Shown here in pieces: positions 1 through 7,430 of a stretch of 25,112 bases of DNA; the stretch's first letter is position 1, and each line of letters opens with the position of its first letter. A program made the translations under genes and the position numbers. Below the pieces are notes generated by a model. The model was not told where the DNA came from and did not search any database. It saw only the letters and a program-made list of their open reading frames with translations. Source of the stretch: Pseudomonadota bacterium. GTDB taxonomy: Bacteria; Pseudomonadota; Gammaproteobacteria; Burkholderiales; Burkholderiaceae. Location of the stretch: NCBI GenBank assembly GCA_021778935.1, contig JAJYBQ010000009.1, positions 1-25,112 of the forward strand, given 5' to 3'.

Positions 1-381
1 TGGACGCTGAGCCATCGCTATCTGGCGCAGACTGCGGCCGATCCGCAAGCGCCGATCCCGGAAGCACTGCGGGGCATGTTCCCGCAGACGCAGCCCGAAC
101 TGGCGGCATGGTTCGCGCGATATCGCGCCCGCCTGGCCCGGCAGGCCGAAGCGGATGGGGCGCGCGCAACGCGGATGAATCGGACCAATCCGCTCTTCGT
201 GCTCCGCCACCACCTCCTGCACCATGCGATCGATCGCGCGCAGGGCGGCGACTTCTCCGAAACGCGGACCTTGCTCGCGCTCGCGCGCCGGCCGTTTGAC
301 GACGTACCCCCGGACCGGGCGCGGTATGTGGCCGCGCCGCCCGCGGATGCGCCCGCTCCCTGCTTATCCTGCTCGTCGTGA
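1..381 (+). CDS. selO: SelO/YdiU family protein adenylyltransferase, C-terminal part
   Basis: The frame is open from the first base of the window, so this is the 3' end of a gene that starts outside it; about 126 residues are visible. The visible part matches the SelO (YdiU, UPF0061) C-terminus. It has the motif NPLFVLRHHLL followed by an acidic stretch (GDFSETRTLLALARRPFDD), a YVAAPP segment, and the very C-terminal cysteine signature CLSCSS, which stands where selenocysteine occurs in eukaryotic SELENOO. Family knowledge: SelO is a pseudokinase-fold enzyme that transfers AMP from ATP to protein Ser/Thr/Tyr residues and is linked to redox homeostasis. The kinase-fold core lies upstream and cannot be checked here. 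It ends convergently with the chemoreceptor gene, 47 bp away. Confidence 0.93.
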   Translation, partial: WTLSHRYLAQTAADPQAPIPEALRGMFPQTQPELAAWFARYRARLARQAEADGARATRMNRTNPLFVLRHHLLHHAIDRAQGGDFSETRTLLALARRPFDDVPPDRARYVAAPPADAPAPCLSCSS

Positions 382-386
382 CGCCG

Positions 387-417
387 TGCCGCGCGGCCTT
401 CCCGGGTGCGCGCGGCG
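387..417. terminator. Hairpin between convergent selO and chemoreceptor genes
   Basis: An 8-bp perfect GC-only stem (388-395 GCCGCGCG with 409-416 CGCGCGGC) plus a flanking T-G pair encloses a 13-nt loop, in the 47-bp gap between two convergent stop codons. There is no U-tract on either side, so it is at best a weak intrinsic terminator or an RNA 3'-end stabiliser for both transcripts. Confidence 0.45.
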
Positions 418-428
418 CAGCAATCCTC

Positions 429-2093
429 TCAGGTCGTCGCCTTGGCGGTTCGGGGCGTCCGGGTGGTTTCCATCCGCATCGCGCGGGTGATCGCCGCGCG
501 CGCCTGGGCGTCGCTGTCGTTGATCGACGACGTGATCGACGCGATGCCGCCGACCAGGGCCTGGACGTTTTCATTGAGCGTGCGCGAGGCCGCCGCCGTG
601 TGTTCAACCAGGGCGGCGTTCTGCTGGGTCGTGCGGTCCATGCTCGCCGTGGCGCTGTTGATCTGATCGATGCCCGAGCTTTGTTCGGACGTCGCGGCGG
701 TGATCTCGGCGATGAGATCGCTCACCTGGTGGACGCGTTCGACGATCGTCGCCATCGTCTTGCCCGCTTCGTCGACGAAGCCGGTTCCTGCGGCGACCGT
801 CTGTGCCGAACTGGTGATCGTCGTCTTGATCTCCCGTGCCGCCTGGGCGCTGCGTTGCGCCAGGTTGCGCACCTCCCCCGCGACCACTGCGAAACCGCGC
901 CCCTGTTCGCCCGCGCGCGCCGCCTCGACCGCGGCATTGAGGGCGAGGATGTTGGTCTGGAAGGCGATGCCGTCGATGACGCCGATGATCTCCTCGATCT
1001 TCTTGCTTGATGCGCTGATCGCCTCCATCGTCGCGACCACCTTGGACACCGAGTGGCCGCCGAGTTCGGCGGCGTCGGAGGCGTTCTGCACCAGCTCGCG
1101 GGCGCGCCGGGCGGAGTCGGCGTTGTTCTTCACCGTGCTCGCCATCTGCTCCATCGACGCGGCCGTCTGCTCGAGGGCCGCCGCCGACTGCTCGGTGCGC
1201 GCCGAGAGATCGGAATTGCTGCGCGCGATATCGGCGCTGGCGGTCTGGATCCGACCGGTCTGCGCCCCGATGTCGTCAAGGATGGCATGGAGGTTGAGGG
1301 CGCTCTGATTGATCGATCGCAGCAGGATTCCGAGTTCATCGACCCGGTTCAGGGCGATCATCGGCGGAACCTGGCCCGCCGCGACGATTTTTGCCTGCGC
1401 GACGATGCGCGACAGCGGACGGGCGATCTGCCATTGCAGCAGCAGATCGGCCAATCCGAGGCCGATCAGCAGGCCGCAGGCGGGGAGGGCGATCGCCGAC
1501 GTCGGCACGTCGCTGCCGGCCAGCCGGACGCCTGCCAGCAGGGCGGCGCCGACCACGGTTGCCGCCAGGGCCGCCGCGACATGGATCCGGGTGCGTACCG
1601 AAATGCGCTGGAACATCGAGAGCCAGGCCAGCATGCCGGTGCGGACGAGGATGCCCTTGTGGATCCTCCAGCCTTTGAGCTTGCCCTCGCGAATGCGCGC
1701 GTACAGCGCCTCGGCGGCAGCGATCTCGGCGCTGCCGGGCTTGGTGCGCACGGAAATGTAGCCGCTGGGCGCGCCGTTGGCGGCGTGCTGCACCGATGCG
1801 TTGGCCTTCACCCAGTAGTAGTCGCCGTTCTTGCGGCGGTTCTTCACCAGTGCGACCCATGGTTCTCCGGCCTGGATGGAGTCCCAGAGATCCTGAAACG
1901 CAGCCGGCGGCATGTCGGGATGGCGGATGATGTTGTGCGCCTTGCCCATCAGTTCGGACGGCTCGAAGCCGCTGGCCTGCGTAAATGCGGAGTTGCAGTA
2001 GGTGATCCGTCCCTTGAGGTCGGTGGTCGACATCAAGGTGGCACCTTCGGGCACCACGTATTCGGTTTGGGTGACGGGCAGGTTCACGCGCAT
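429..2093 (-). CDS. Aer-like methyl-accepting chemotaxis protein (PAS-TM-HAMP-MCP)
   Basis: This 554-residue energy/redox taxis receptor has an N-terminal PAS domain (about 10-115) with the Aer-type motifs [22 protein letters not shown] and [16 protein letters not shown]. Two closely spaced hydrophobic segments (about 171-190 and 200-219) form a membrane hairpin with no sizeable periplasmic sensor. A HAMP-like linker follows, then a long coiled-coil signalling domain whose tip contains [20 protein letters not shown], the conserved CheA/CheW contact region. In Aer the PAS domain binds FAD; flavin binding is expected here but not shown. The ATG is preceded by GGGAG six bases upstream. No CheR/CheB-tethering pentapeptide is visible at the C-terminus (it ends RTAKATT). 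The gene lies 148 bp downstream of the response regulator on the same strand and has its own upstream inverted repeat (2210-2229). Confidence 0.93.
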   Translation of the reverse strand: MRVNLPVTQTEYVVPEGATLMSTTDLKGRITYCNSAFTQASGFEPSELMGKAHNIIRHPDMPPAAFQDLWDSIQAGEPWVALVKNRRKNGDYYWVKANASVQHAANGAPSGYISVRTKPGSAEIAAAEALYARIREGKLKGWRIHKGILVRTGMLAWLSMFQRISVRTRIHVAAALAATVVGAALLAGVRLAGSDVPTSAIALPACGLLIGLGLADLLLQWQIARPLSRIVAQAKIVAAGQVPPMIALNRVDELGILLRSINQSALNLHAILDDIGAQTGRIQTASADIARSNSDLSARTEQSAAALEQTAASMEQMASTVKNNADSARRARELVQNASDAAELGGHSVSKVVATMEAISASSKKIEEIIGVIDGIAFQTNILALNAAVEAARAGEQGRGFAVVAGEVRNLAQRSAQAAREIKTTITSSAQTVAAGTGFVDEAGKTMATIVERVHQVSDLIAEITAATSEQSSGIDQINSATASMDRTTQQNAALVEHTAAASRTLNENVQALVGGIASITSSINDSDAQARAAITRAMRMETTRTPRTAKATT

Positions 2094-2209
2094 CGTTCGC
2101 TCCCAATTTGGTTGAGCGATTCTCCATTACACCTTGGTGACGGCATGCGCGGAAATGTGCGGGATCCGGCGTTCTTCCTCGCGAATTGCTTGTTTTTCTA
2201 CGAACGATT

Positions 2210-2229
2210 CCCTTGATGTGGGTCAAGGG
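2210..2229 (-). promoter_or_regulatory. FNR/Anr-type box or terminator hairpin
   Basis: The sequence TTGAT-GTGG-GTCAA (2213-2226) matches the FNR/Anr/Dnr consensus TTGAY-N4-RTCAA. It lies about 120 bp upstream of the Aer-like receptor start and 13 bp past the response regulator stop. The symmetry extends to a 7-bp perfect stem (CCCTTGA 2210-2216 with TCAAGGG 2223-2229) with a 6-nt loop, so it could instead be a factor-independent terminator of the upstream gene. No clear U-tract follows on the minus strand. The -10 that a class II FNR promoter would need, near 2185-2190, is poor (AGCAAT). Confidence 0.5.
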
Positions 2230-2241
2230 CGCGGCGCCCGG

Positions 2242-2910
2242 CTACGCGATGTCGTAGCCGTTTCGGCGGGCGGCGAGCAGGGCTTCGGTGCGGTTGGACG
2301 CGCCGAACGCCCGGTAGATCGCCGTGACGTGGGTCTTGACCGTGCCTTCCGAGAGTTGCAGTTCCCGGCAGATGACCTTGATCGGCGCGCCGCGGGCCAG
2401 CAGCTGCAATACCTGCTCCTGCCGTTCGGTCAGCGCGACCCGTACGCCACCCGGCGGCGGATCGGCAACCCGCGGCGGCGGGCCGAACACCGGGAAGGGG
2501 CCATGGCGCTGGGCTTCCTCCAGAATGTCACCGGGAATGTAGACGCCCCCGGAGAGCACGAACTTGATCGCCGCCACCAGGGTGTCGGTGGCCATCGATT
2601 TCGGCACGAACCCGGCCGCGCCGAGCTGCAGCACCTGCAGCACGTTGCGCTGATCCTGCTGGCCGGACAGCACGAGAATCTTGAGGTCGGGCGCTTCGGC
2701 GACGAGGGCTTCGAGCAGGGATGTGCCGGTGCACCCCGGCAGGCCCAGATCCAACAGCATCAGCTCGGCGTCGGGGTGCTGGCGGATGAGGTCTCGCGCC
2801 CCATCCGCATCCCCGGCGGGAAACACCTCCGCATCCGGATCGAGGTCCAGCAGCAAGGCAGTCAAGGCATCCCGGATCAGGGCGTGGTCGTCGACAAGCA
2901 GAATCTTCAT
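2242..2910 (-). CDS. NarL/FixJ-family (LuxR-type) response regulator
   Basis: This is a 222-residue two-component response regulator. The receiver domain (1 to about 120) has the acidic pair D7-D8 (MKILLVDDHALIRDAL), phosphoacceptor D54 in MLLDLGLPG, the switch Ser in LVLSGQ and the conserved Lys in GFVPKS. After a proline-rich linker, a LuxR-type helix-turn-helix follows (LTERQEQVLQLLARG to LSEGTVKTHVTAIYRAFG). The frame is open further upstream, but receiver domains begin with MKILLVDD, so I place the start at 2910. Its Shine-Dalgarno is weak. No sensor kinase is encoded nearby, so the partner is unknown. The next gene on the strand is the Aer-like receptor, but the 148-bp gap argues against tight co-translation. 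The target genes cannot be inferred. Confidence 0.92.
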   Translation of the reverse strand: MKILLVDDHALIRDALTALLLDLDPDAEVFPAGDADGARDLIRQHPDAELMLLDLGLPGCTGTSLLEALVAEAPDLKILVLSGQQDQRNVLQVLQLGAAGFVPKSMATDTLVAAIKFVLSGGVYIPGDILEEAQRHGPFPVFGPPPRVADPPPGGVRVALTERQEQVLQLLARGAPIKVICRELQLSEGTVKTHVTAIYRAFGASNRTEALLAARRNGYDIA

Positions 2911-2993
2911 CGGCAATCGGTCTTCGCTGGAATCCTCCGCCGTGGCGGAAAGAGCCGCCCACGCACGGGATCGACGTACATCGGTCGGCACCC

Positions 2994-3013
2994 ATTGTAC
3001 GCACCCCGGGGTG
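2994..3013 (-). promoter_or_regulatory. Candidate promoter and palindromic operator of the response regulator
   Basis: On the minus strand a TACAAT -10-like hexamer (2999-2994) lies about 85 bp upstream of the chosen ATG. Directly upstream of it is a perfect 12-bp palindrome CACCCCGGGGTG (3002-3013), which would fall in the -10/-35 spacer and could bind a regulator. No good -35 hexamer is visible. Confidence 0.35.
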
Positions 3014-3029
3014 GTGCCGCGGACCGCCA

Positions 3030-4211
3030 TCATGGCCGGCGCGAAGGGCGTTCGTGCCCCCCGTCCCGGCGCTTCAGGCGCGCCCCCTGCAACCAGTGCG
3101 ACGCCTGCTGGGCGAGCCACGACCGTGCTGCGGCGCGGCCGCGCAGATTGGCGTCGAGAAACGCGATGGTGATATCGGTGACCGACACCTCGGCGAGCGC
3201 CGTGTCGGTCATCAGGCGGCTGCGTGCGTGCACGGCGCGGCGGTGCGCCGCCCGTTTCCGGCGCACCGCCGCGGCATCCGGCTTTCCCTCGGACTCTGCA
3301 GCGTCCTCGTCCGTCGCGTCGAAGGGGGTGGCCTCCGGCGCATCCCCCTGCAGCGTGCCTTCATCGGTTGCGCCATCGAGCCAGCGATGGGTGGCGGAAA
3401 AAAATTCCAGGTAGTAGTCCTCGCCGCGGCTCTGCAGACGGTCGAACGCGAGATGGCGTGCCAGCGGATCGGCGACCATGCCGTCCGGGTCGATGTCATC
3501 CTGCGAACTCACCATGAGGATGGGAGCATCGCTCGTGTGCGCGCGATGTGTTGCCGCGCCAACGTGGGGACTGATGGCCAGATAGGCGCGCACCCCGAAG
3601 GACGCCAGGGCGCCGCTCGCGGCGATGCGCTGCACCGTGTAGGCGCCCAAGCCCGATCCGGCAATCGCGACGTGCGACCAGTCCAGATCGTCGAGCTCCG
3701 CCTCGCGGCGCCGGCTGCGCGCACGCATGGCCTGCAACACGGTTCCCAGGCGGGCGATACGCCGCGGCATCACGTCGGCCGCATACCGGTCGCGGGCGAC
3801 GGCATCGAAATCGCCGTCGATCGCCGCCGGGGTTTGCCAGGCGTCGGCGTCGCCGGACAGCGGCTGCACGCTGACGACGGCGTAGCCGTGCCGTGCCCAC
3901 ATGGTGATCCATCGATTGGGCGCGTCGCTCGCGCGTCCCAGCGCCGGCACGTAGACGATCACCGGGACCGGCTCCGGTTGGTGGCCGTCATACGACGGGC
4001 GAACCAGCTGCGCGCGCCAGCCCACCTCGACCGAGGACGGCGAGGAGAACGGCCGGCGCTCGATCGTCCGGGTCATGCCGGCGTCGTATCCGGCCAGGCG
4101 GTAGCGGGCTACGGCGCCGACATCGACCTTCGGCAGGAGCGGCTTTGGCCCGGCGCAGGCCGCAAGTCCGAGCACGAACGGCAACAACAGGAAACGGCGG
4201 CGGATGCGCAC
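3030..4211 (-). CDS. Lipoprotein with alpha/beta-hydrolase fold, nucleophile probably lost
   Basis: This predicted exported lipoprotein has 393 residues. The GTG start at 4211 is preceded by GGAG and gives a signal peptide RIRRRFLLLPFVLGLAAC with lipobox Cys19. The body resembles the dienelactone hydrolase/PAF-acetylhydrolase-like group: a strand PVPVIVYVPALGRASD, a WARHGYAVVSVQ strand, a nucleophile-elbow strand (DWSHVAIAGSGLGAYT), a DAPILMVSSQDDID acidic loop and a late His in FFSATHRWLDG. In the family the elbow is G-x-S-x-G. Here it reads G-S-G-L-G, so the nucleophile position (residue 187) is Gly, with Ser186 next to it. It may be catalytically dead, or use another residue. The C-terminal 100 residues are charged and Arg-rich. 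The longer frame upstream to 4607 is an antisense shadow of the ABM gene. Confidence 0.82.
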   Translation of the reverse strand: MRIRRRFLLLPFVLGLAACAGPKPLLPKVDVGAVARYRLAGYDAGMTRTIERRPFSSPSSVEVGWRAQLVRPSYDGHQPEPVPVIVYVPALGRASDAPNRWITMWARHGYAVVSVQPLSGDADAWQTPAAIDGDFDAVARDRYAADVMPRRIARLGTVLQAMRARSRRREAELDDLDWSHVAIAGSGLGAYTVQRIAASGALASFGVRAYLAISPHVGAATHRAHTSDAPILMVSSQDDIDPDGMVADPLARHLAFDRLQSRGEDYYLEFFSATHRWLDGATDEGTLQGDAPEATPFDATDEDAAESEGKPDAAAVRRKRAAHRRAVHARSRLMTDTALAEVSVTDITIAFLDANLRGRAAARSWLAQQASHWLQGARLKRRDGGHERPSRRP

Positions 4212-4242
4212 GGCCGGCGGTACTCCAGGGAGGGAAGGTGCG

Positions 4243-4288
4243 TACACTATCGCCGCAACGAGCCGGCGTAGAAGGCGCGCATAGTGTA
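4243..4288. promoter_or_regulatory. Inverted repeat between divergent hydrolase and ABM genes
   Basis: The octamer TACACTAT (4243-4250) is repeated in inverse orientation as ATAGTGTA (4281-4288), 30 bp apart, in the 120-bp gap between two divergent genes. Each arm read outward contains TACACT, a plausible -10, 72-77 bp from the start it would serve, so these may be paired divergent -10 elements or a two-site operator. No convincing -35 hexamers are seen. Confidence 0.4.
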
Positions 4289-4331
4289 GCGAGCGCGGCG
4301 GCGGACCGTTTCCGATTCGGAGCAACGCAGG

Positions 4332-4625
4332 ATGGTTCTGGAAGTCGTCGAGATCGTGATCCACCCGGGGATGCAGGCCCGGTTCGAGCAAGCCGTGCAG
4401 CGCGGCATCGACGCCGCGATCGCCCCTGCCGCCGGGTTTCTCGGGCACGAGCTGCAGCGCGGCATCGAATCGGCCGAGCGCTATCGGCTCTTCATCCGCT
4501 GGCGGACGCTGGAAGACCACACCGAGGGCTTTCGGCAATCCCCCGCGTTCGCGCAGTGGCGCGCGATCGTCGGCGAGTTCTTCGCCCAGCCGCCGACGGT
4601 GATGCATTTCGAAAAGGCGTCCTGA
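4332..4625 (+). CDS. ABM (antibiotic biosynthesis monooxygenase)-domain protein
   Basis: This 97-residue protein is a single ferredoxin-like ABM domain: a first strand VLEVVEIVIHPGMQARFEQAV, a helix IDAAIAPAAGFLGHEL, a strand YRLFIRWRTLEDHTEGFRQS, then FAQWRAIVGEFFAQPPTVMHFE. Length and order fit the family, which usually forms homodimers and includes small monooxygenases, haem-degrading enzymes and proteins of unknown role. The typical ending with a hydrophobic strand (PPTVMHFE) is present. The ATG is preceded by GGAG about ten bases upstream. It is transcribed divergently from the lipoprotein gene and ends 33 bp before the convergent DUF3562 gene. No substrate can be inferred. Confidence 0.85.
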   Translation: MVLEVVEIVIHPGMQARFEQAVQRGIDAAIAPAAGFLGHELQRGIESAERYRLFIRWRTLEDHTEGFRQSPAFAQWRAIVGEFFAQPPTVMHFEKAS

Positions 4626-4658
4626 CCGAACGGCACACCACCGTTCTTCGGGCCGCGC

Positions 4659-4868
4659 TCACGGGCGGTGGCGCAGGGTCTCGCGGATGTGCCGGATGGC
4701 GCAGACGTGCAGGTAGTCGCGCACGCGGGCGCCGTCTTCGAGACGCACGAGTTCCTGCTCGTAGAGCGTGCGGATCTCGGACTCGGGGCGGTGCGTTTCC
4801 CGCACCAGGGAGAAAATCGCCGCATCGTGCCGTGCGGCCTCCGGATGACTCCTGTCCTTCGCTCCCAT
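4659..4868 (-). CDS. DUF3562-type small protein
   Basis: This protein has about 69 residues if it starts at the ATG at 4868 (MGAKDRSHPEAARHDAAIF). The core ETHRPESEIRTLYEQELVRLEDGARVRDYLHVCAIRHIRETL matches my recollection of the DUF3562 family, small helical proteins of proteobacteria that contain a potential three-helix bundle. The function is unknown. The frame stays open up to 4970, but the upstream residues look unconserved and the longer start has no better ribosome site. No strong Shine-Dalgarno is visible at either start, so the 5' end is uncertain. It is convergent with the ABM gene and follows the putative terminator of the recombinase gene. Confidence 0.72.
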   Translation of the reverse strand: MGAKDRSHPEAARHDAAIFSLVRETHRPESEIRTLYEQELVRLEDGARVRDYLHVCAIRHIRETLRHRP

Positions 4869-4972
4869 GATTTCACGCACAGCGACCTTTGATGATACGA
4901 ATGCTACCGGGGAAACCTGCCGCGGCAAACCGTTCGCCGGGCGATCGCGCGCTTGCCTGACCTGGAACAAGG

Positions 4973-5002
4973 GGCGGGCGCATGTGACAGGTCACGCCCG
5001 CC
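4973..5002 (-). terminator. Hairpin downstream of the recombinase gene
   Basis: A perfect 8-bp GC stem (GGCGGGCG 4973-4980 with CGCCCGCC 4995-5002) carries an inner TGAC/GTCA stem (4985-4988 and 4991-4994). It starts 29 bp beyond the recombinase stop. Stem strength and position suggest the end of the lysR-recombinase transcript, but there is no U-tract. Confidence 0.5.
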
Positions 5003-5031
5003 ATGCCGCCGCCCGGCTTCGACGGAACGGA

Positions 5032-6237
5032 TCACGCATCGCTGCGGTCGCCGGTCCACGGCAGGCGCTGTTTTTGCGCTTCATCGTGCCAGCGCCGTTC
5101 TTCCTCATGGATGTACCGCTGCGTCGTGCGCCGGTCGGCATGGCGCGCGTCCTTCTGGACGTAGCGCTCCTCCATCCCCGCGTCGACCTTCGCCGTGATG
5201 CCGGTGTGCCGACCCCAATGTGCGGAGGCCGCGCACAGCTTTTCCGCTTTGTGCAGTTGATCCGGCCCCAGCCGGGCCGCGGCCTGCGCGAACAGGCGTT
5301 TCAGGATCTGGTTCAAGCGGCGCGCGGTGATCGGCTCGCGCGAGCGCAAGCCGACGAGCAAGGGCGTGGTTTCGTTGCGCTTGGGCGTGGCCGGTAGCCC
5401 GAGGTGCTTGCGATAGCGCACCAGCGCCTGCAGCATGTCGTCCGGTACCGGTACCTTGGCGCGCTTGGCGCCTTTGCCGATCACATGCCACCACCAGAGC
5501 CCGTGCTCTTCGCGGAAACTGTTCATGCGGTGGCTTTCCAGTTCGCCGGCGCGCGGCGCGAGCAGATAGAGCATCGCGCAGAGGAAGCGCAGGCGTTCGT
5601 ACTCGTCGCACTGTGCGGGCGTCTTGCGCGGCATCGCCTCGACCGCCTGGGTGACCGCGTTCCACATGTCGGCATCGAGAAAGCGCTCGATCGGCGCGGG
5701 GTCCTCGCCGGGCGCAGCCAGCGCCGCGGCTCCCTCCGCGGCGAGCTTGCGACGGCGCTGGCGGATGAGGCCGAGCGGATTGCCGGCGAGATAGCCGGCA
5801 TCGACGAGGTAGCGCATCAGCGAATTGATCGCCGCAATCGCCGTGAGCAGGGCCGCTTCGCTCAGCGGGCCGACGAACGGCCGCCAGCCGTCGCGGCTGC
5901 GGTCGGCCTTGGGCCCGCACCAGAACCCTGCCGGTTGCGGGTCGGCAAGAAAATTCAGATAGCCCTCGAAGTCCTGCCGCGTCAGGCTCGACAGCGGTTT
6001 GCGGCACTCGTGGATCGCCCACAGCATCAGGCGCTCGCATTCGCGCTGGTAGATCCGCGCCGTGCCCGGCGAGCGGTCGTACTCGGCAAGGAAGCACGAG
6101 ATCGCTTCCAGGTCGTTGCGCGCCCCGATCTGCAGCCGTGCGGCGTCGGCACGATTGTCGCCGACGGCCCCCGAAAGTCCTTCGGGAATCGTGGTGCGGG
6201 CGAGCGGACGGATCGTTGGCGGGGGGGCGGTCGTCAT
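5032..6237 (-). CDS. Tyrosine recombinase/integrase
   Basis: This 401-residue tyrosine recombinase has an N-terminal core-binding (SAM-like) domain at about 40-165 (AISCFLAEYDRSPGTARIYQRECERLMLWA to NSLMRYLVDAGYLAGNP) and a C-terminal catalytic domain. The catalytic set is complete: R229 in LLAPRAGELESHR, K255 in HVIGKGAKR, H340 and R343 in SAHWGRHTG, H366 in DARHADRRTTQRY, and nucleophile Y375. The start at 6237 (MTTAPPPTIRP) overlaps the stop of the upstream lysR gene as ATGA, implying translational coupling. The open frame extending to 7371 is the lysR antisense/offset shadow. No phage or ICE genes and no tRNA att site flank it, so it does not look like the integrase of a recognisable island. 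It may act as a resident DNA invertase or resolvase, but its substrate is unknown. Confidence 0.92.
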   Translation of the reverse strand: MTTAPPPTIRPLARTTIPEGLSGAVGDNRADAARLQIGARNDLEAISCFLAEYDRSPGTARIYQRECERLMLWAIHECRKPLSSLTRQDFEGYLNFLADPQPAGFWCGPKADRSRDGWRPFVGPLSEAALLTAIAAINSLMRYLVDAGYLAGNPLGLIRQRRRKLAAEGAAALAAPGEDPAPIERFLDADMWNAVTQAVEAMPRKTPAQCDEYERLRFLCAMLYLLAPRAGELESHRMNSFREEHGLWWWHVIGKGAKRAKVPVPDDMLQALVRYRKHLGLPATPKRNETTPLLVGLRSREPITARRLNQILKRLFAQAAARLGPDQLHKAEKLCAASAHWGRHTGITAKVDAGMEERYVQKDARHADRRTTQRYIHEEERRWHDEAQKQRLPWTGDRSDA

Positions 6238-7298
6238 CGGACCACCTCCTGCGTGGATGCCGGCATCGCGCGCAAGGCGAGCGTACAGCCGTCGGGGCGG
6301 TCGAGCAGCGCCTTGCGGGTGGCGGGGCTGCTCAATTGCGCCAGCCACCAGCGCAAGGCAAGGCCACAGCTCGCGCTGTTGTGCGAACTCGCGCGCCAGG
6401 CGTAGCCCAGGCGCGCCGAACGCTCGGCGCGCTGCACCCGGCAGGCTACCAGGCGGCCGGCCGCGACGTGTGCGCGCGCGATGGGCTCGGGCAGGAAGCC
6501 ACAGCCCAAGCCGCGCAACTGGGCTTCGAGCTTCTCCTGCACGGTGGCGACGGTGAGCACGTCCTGGCCCGGCAGGATGTTTGCCGTGAACGCAGAAAGC
6601 CGGCGGGCGGAATCCGCGACGGCGACCGCCCGGTGCCGCACCAGTTCGGCGTCGCCGATCGCCCGCCGCAACTGCGCCAGCGGATGGCCGGGTGCGACCA
6701 CGAACACGAATGCCAGCGTCCCGAGCGCCTCGGTCTGCACCCCCGCCGGCGGATCGGTGATCTCGCCGGTGCCGATCGCCAGGTCGGCCTGGCCGCTCAG
6801 GAGGGCTTCCCAGGTTCCGGTGAGGATCTCCGAGCGCAAGGTGATCTGGGTCGGGGGGCCGCGATGCGCCCCGTCCCGCGGGGTGCCGGCGTCGGGCACG
6901 GACAAGCCCGAAAATGCCTGGATCAGATCGAAAACCGTCGCCCGGGCAATCACGCCGTCGGCGGCGATGGTGAGGTGGCTCTCCCATCCCGTCGCGACCC
7001 GATGCACGCGATTGGCCACCGTATCCAGTTCGCCGAGGAGACGCCGCGCCTCCACCAGCAGCTCCTCGCCGGCCGCCGTCAGGCGCGCCTGGCGGGAACT
7101 GCGGTCGAACAACAGCACGTCGAGCGTTTCTTCCAGCTGGCGCACGCTGTATGTGAGCGCGGATGGAACACGGCCCAGTTCGCGCGCCGCCGCGGCGAAG
7201 CTGCCCCGGCGGGAAATTGCATCGAGCATTTCCAGCGCATCGGGCGTCAGCGCATGGCGGCGCAGGCGGGCGGGTTCGAGTTTGCGGCGGGCGTTCAT
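6234..7298 (-). CDS. LysR-type transcriptional regulator
   Basis: This 354-residue LysR regulator has a winged helix-turn-helix at about 17-78 (LTPDALEMLDAISRRGSFAAAARELGRVPSALTYSVRQLEETL, then LFDRSSRQARLTAAGEELL). The effector domain follows (VATGWESHLTIAADGVI to QADLAIGTGEITDPPAGVQTEALG, FVFVVAPGHPLA, GLGCGFLPEPIARAHVAAGRL). It is longer than the usual 300 residues, partly through an inserted PDAGTPRDGAHRGPP segment in the first lobe and a long C-terminal tail. The stop overlaps the start of the tyrosine recombinase gene, and the gene is divergent from the capsule export lipoprotein gene across 132 bp. LysR regulators often act on divergent promoters, so control of the capsule locus, of the recombinase, or both is a reasonable inference. 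The inducer is unknown. Confidence 0.92.
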   Translation of the reverse strand: MNARRKLEPARLRRHALTPDALEMLDAISRRGSFAAAARELGRVPSALTYSVRQLEETLDVLLFDRSSRQARLTAAGEELLVEARRLLGELDTVANRVHRVATGWESHLTIAADGVIARATVFDLIQAFSGLSVPDAGTPRDGAHRGPPTQITLRSEILTGTWEALLSGQADLAIGTGEITDPPAGVQTEALGTLAFVFVVAPGHPLAQLRRAIGDAELVRHRAVAVADSARRLSAFTANILPGQDVLTVATVQEKLEAQLRGLGCGFLPEPIARAHVAAGRLVACRVQRAERSARLGYAWRASSHNSASCGLALRWWLAQLSSPATRKALLDRPDGCTLALRAMPASTQEVVR

Positions 7299-7326
7299 CG
7301 GTGCGGGCGGCGGGGCTCCGGAATCC

Positions 7327-7350
7327 GGGAAAGATTATCGCGATATTCCC
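7327..7350. promoter_or_regulatory. Candidate LysR operator in the lysR/export-gene gap
   Basis: A perfect 8-bp palindrome ATCGCGAT (7337-7344) sits in an AT-richer island of the 132-bp divergent gap. It is framed by GGGAA (7327-7331) and TTCCC (7346-7350), which form a second, slightly off-centre inverted pair. Position and dyad symmetry fit a LysR recognition site. A TACACT -10-like hexamer (7367-7372) lies rightward of it, without a clear -35. Confidence 0.4.
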
Positions 7351-7430
7351 GTCGGCGCGGTTTGCGTACACTCCCGGGTTTGCGCCGTTCCGCTGGGGGC
7401 TGGCGCCGTCTCCTTATCCGTCTATCGCCG

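Noticed and set aside
1053..2216. 387-codon open frame opposite the chemoreceptor
   Set aside because: It is a GC-rich antisense shadow with Arg/Gly/His-biased composition and no family signature.
4212..4607. N-terminal extension of the lipoprotein hydrolase frame
   Set aside because: It is antisense to the ABM gene. The signal peptide and lipobox begin at the GTG at 4211.
5032..6237. Recombinase as the integrase of an island in this window
   Set aside because: There is no tRNA, no direct-repeat att pair, and no excisionase, phage or conjugation gene nearby.
6138..7430. Open frame extending the export lipoprotein gene upstream by 431 codons
   Set aside because: It runs antisense to lysR and has no coding character. 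The lipoprotein signal peptide at 7431 fixes the start.
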